Below the pieces are notes generated by a model that ran no database searches, was not told the DNA's origin, and saw nothing but the letters and a program-made list of their open reading frames with translations. 14,925 nucleotides of DNA from an uncultured Phascolarctobacterium sp. (GTDB taxonomy: Bacteria; Bacillota; Negativicutes; Acidaminococcales; Acidaminococcaceae), in assembly GCA_900553055.1 (NCBI GenBank), contig USBV01000024.1, forward strand, positions 1 to 14,925, given 5' to 3'. The translations under genes were made by a program, and so were the position numbers. This document shows, one piece after another, positions 13,761-14,925 of this stretch (the first letter of the stretch is position 1; each line of letters opens with the position of its first letter).

Positions 13761-14816
13761 TTATTGGGGCAGAGCCGAAAGCAGCTCCAGCAGCGGCCCT
13801 AGCACAGTGCACACCACTGCGGCAATCATGCCAGCAGCGATTAAGAGCAGCAGCGGTGCCAGCACCTCCCTTAGCTTAGTAATGCGAGACTCTAAATCCT
13901 GCTGCCCCATGCTGGCAGCCTCCCGCAGCATTTGGGGCAGGCAGCCCGTAGCTGCACCCACGCTCACTAAGTCCAGCGTGATGGGCGAAAGCAAACCCTT
14001 TACACCCGCTAGCGAGGCAGTAATATCCCCTCCCCGCTGCAGCCTGCTGTCTAGCAAAAGCAGCATTTTAGCAAAGCCACTTTCTGCCATGGTTGTGGCG
14101 ATAGTGCGCACAGCAATAGTAATATTTAAACCACTATCTAAGAGCAGGGCCAAAAGCTTGCAAAAGCGTATCTCGTAGAGCAGCCCCGAAAAATTTCCGC
14201 ACCAGCTCCTTTTTAGTAACCACAGACCAGCTTTTCTGCCATAGCTTGCTGATAAGATAATAATAAAGCCCAAGCATGACGCTAGTAATAGTGGATTGTT
14301 AACCAGCCATTGCTGCACTCCTAAAAGCAGCTCCATGCTCGCTGAAGGCTGCATATGCATATCCCTATACACACCTGCCAACATGGGCAGCACATATAAA
14401 AGGAAAAAGAGCAGTACAGCGAAGGCTGCTAGCAGCAAAAGCAAGGGATAAATTGCCGCTTTAATGACAAAGCTGCGCAGCTTTTCCTGCTGCTCGTAAT
14501 AATCTGCCAGCTCCGCCAAAACCGTACCCAACTGGCCACTAAGCTCGCCTGCCTGCACCAGCTGCGTCGTGAGCTGTGGAAAAAAGCTGGGCTCCCGTTC
14601 CATAGCCTCAGCTAAGCTGCTGCCGTGCCGCAAAAGCTGGTATAAATGCAGGCACACCAGCTGCAGCTTTTTATCAAGGCGCCGCCTGAGCAGCTCCATA
14701 GCCTGCAGCAAGGGCAGACCGCTTTGCAAAACCAGCGCCAGCTGCCTTAAGAAAAGTATGCGCTGTCGCCACGTAAAGGCTTGCCTGTGCAGAATCTTGC
14801 TCACCTCCTCAAGCAT
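13761..14816 (-). CDS. Pilus/type II secretion inner-membrane platform protein (GspF/PilC/ComGB-like)
   Basis: 351 residues with two T2SSF domains. The first covers about 20-145, opening with FLRQLALVLQSGLPLLQAM and carrying the conserved QLVQAGELSGQLGTVL block. The second covers about 215-345 and repeats the pattern (CKLLALLLDSGLNI, VSVGAATGCLPQML). Three membrane segments are visible (about 117-146, 174-192 and 319-345). The protein anchors the assembly ATPase and the growing pseudopilus in the cytoplasmic membrane. Length fits ComGB or short GspF/PilC. The ATG at 14816 has only a weak SD. A strong AGGAGGTG sits just inside the gene, but no ATG/GTG/TTG at proper distance follows it in frame, apart from an ATT. 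A preceding open frame stops 4 nt upstream, suggesting coupling to an earlier operon gene. Confidence 0.92.
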   Translation of the reverse strand: MLEEVSKILHRQAFTWRQRILFLRQLALVLQSGLPLLQAMELLRRRLDKKLQLVCLHLYQLLRHGSSLAEAMEREPSFFPQLTTQLVQAGELSGQLGTVLAELADYYEQQEKLRSFVIKAAIYPLLLLLAAFAVLLFFLLYVLPMLAGVYRDMHMQPSASMELLLGVQQWLVNNPLLLASCLGFIIILSASYGRKAGLWLLKRSWCGNFSGLLYEIRFCKLLALLLDSGLNITIAVRTIATTMAESGFAKMLLLLDSRLQRGGDITASLAGVKGLLSPITLDLVSVGAATGCLPQMLREAASMGQQDLESRITKLREVLAPLLLLIAAGMIAAVVCTVLGPLLELLSALPQ

Positions 14817-14820
14817 TATC

Positions 14821-14925
14821 TTAAAGCCTGCTAAGTAACATCTCTAAAAAAGCTTTCGCCATAAATGTGAACAACTTGTGAAATTCTGCAATAAAAACAG
14901 TATGCCAAAGCAAAGAAAAAAGTCC
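14821..14925 (-). CDS. Possible C-terminal end of the upstream pilus operon gene (partial)
   Basis: One minus-strand frame stays open from the window edge for 34 codons and stops with TAA at 14821-14823, 4 nt before the platform protein start. The predicted end ...MAKAFLEMLLSRL is not recognisable as a GspE/PilB/ComGA ATPase C-terminus. The tight spacing and the open frame suggest a real upstream gene, but the stretch is short enough to be open by chance and is AT-rich. It may instead be untranslated leader. Confidence 0.3.
   Translation of the reverse strand, partial: GLFSLLWHTVFIAEFHKLFTFMAKAFLEMLLSRL

Noticed and set aside
14841..14881. Direct repeat TGTGAA...TTGTGAAA as a CRP-like site
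   Set aside because: The two TGTGA words are in direct rather than inverted orientation and the region may be coding on the minus strand; evidence is too thin.

Overview
The window looks like chromosomal DNA of a Bacillota bacterium. The mix is a WecA/TagO-type transferase, GalE, a bacterial phosphomannomutase/phosphoglucomutase, a DUF401 permease, an Fe-ADH of the glycerol dehydrogenase type, tRNA genes with encoded CCA, and a compact comG/GspF-like pilin operon. A diderm Negativicute (Acidaminococcaceae/Phascolarctobacterium-like) is my best guess, but no phylogenetic marker here proves it. Nearly everything is on the minus strand. The plus-strand exceptions are a decayed diguanylate cyclase and a two-gene ATPase/HNH module.

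Layout. (1) 1-554, minus: the N-terminal part of a WecA/TagO/MraY-family phosphosugar transferase, cut by the window edge. (2) 780-2089, plus: a membrane sensor diguanylate cyclase pseudogene with a good promoter and SD but a lost start codon, an in-frame TAG and a frameshift with loss of the front of the GGDEF domain. (3) 2154-2238, minus: tRNA-Leu(TAG) with a near-perfect promoter; it shares a bidirectional terminator with the pseudogene. (4) 2358-4790, minus: galE and a phosphomannomutase/phosphoglucomutase, which supply nucleotide-sugar precursors, consistent with the surface-polysaccharide role of gene 1. (5) 4905-6122, minus: a DUF401-family membrane permease with its own terminator. (6) 6294-8383, plus: an AAA/ABC-type ATPase and an HNH endonuclease overlapping by 4 nt, a PtuA/PtuB (Septu-like) anti-phage pair with no reverse transcriptase in the window. 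It is closed by a long bidirectional hairpin. (7) 8447-9536, minus: two small membrane-anchored, probably SH3-like proteins of unknown role. (8) 9676-9761, minus: tRNA-Leu(CAG) with its own promoter and terminator. (9) 9837-10955, minus: an iron-containing alcohol/glycerol dehydrogenase. (10) 11197-14816 and off the edge, minus: a comG-like or type II secretion-like pilus operon. Its order is a GspF/PilC platform protein, a canonical major prepilin, three minor prepilins whose cleavage motifs become progressively less canonical, and a terminal gene fusing a pilin-like N-terminal helix to a bactofilin-like repeat domain. Four successive gene overlaps suggest tight translational coupling.

The candidates most worth following are the isolated PtuAB-like defence pair, the pilin-plus-beta-helix terminal gene of the pilus operon with its odd prepilin motifs, the paired SH3-like membrane proteins, and the multiply broken but still promoter-bearing cyclic-di-GMP gene. 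No gap without a gene exceeds 300 bases; the largest are 10956-11196 and 555-779. I saw no insertion sequence, integrase, CRISPR array or rRNA.
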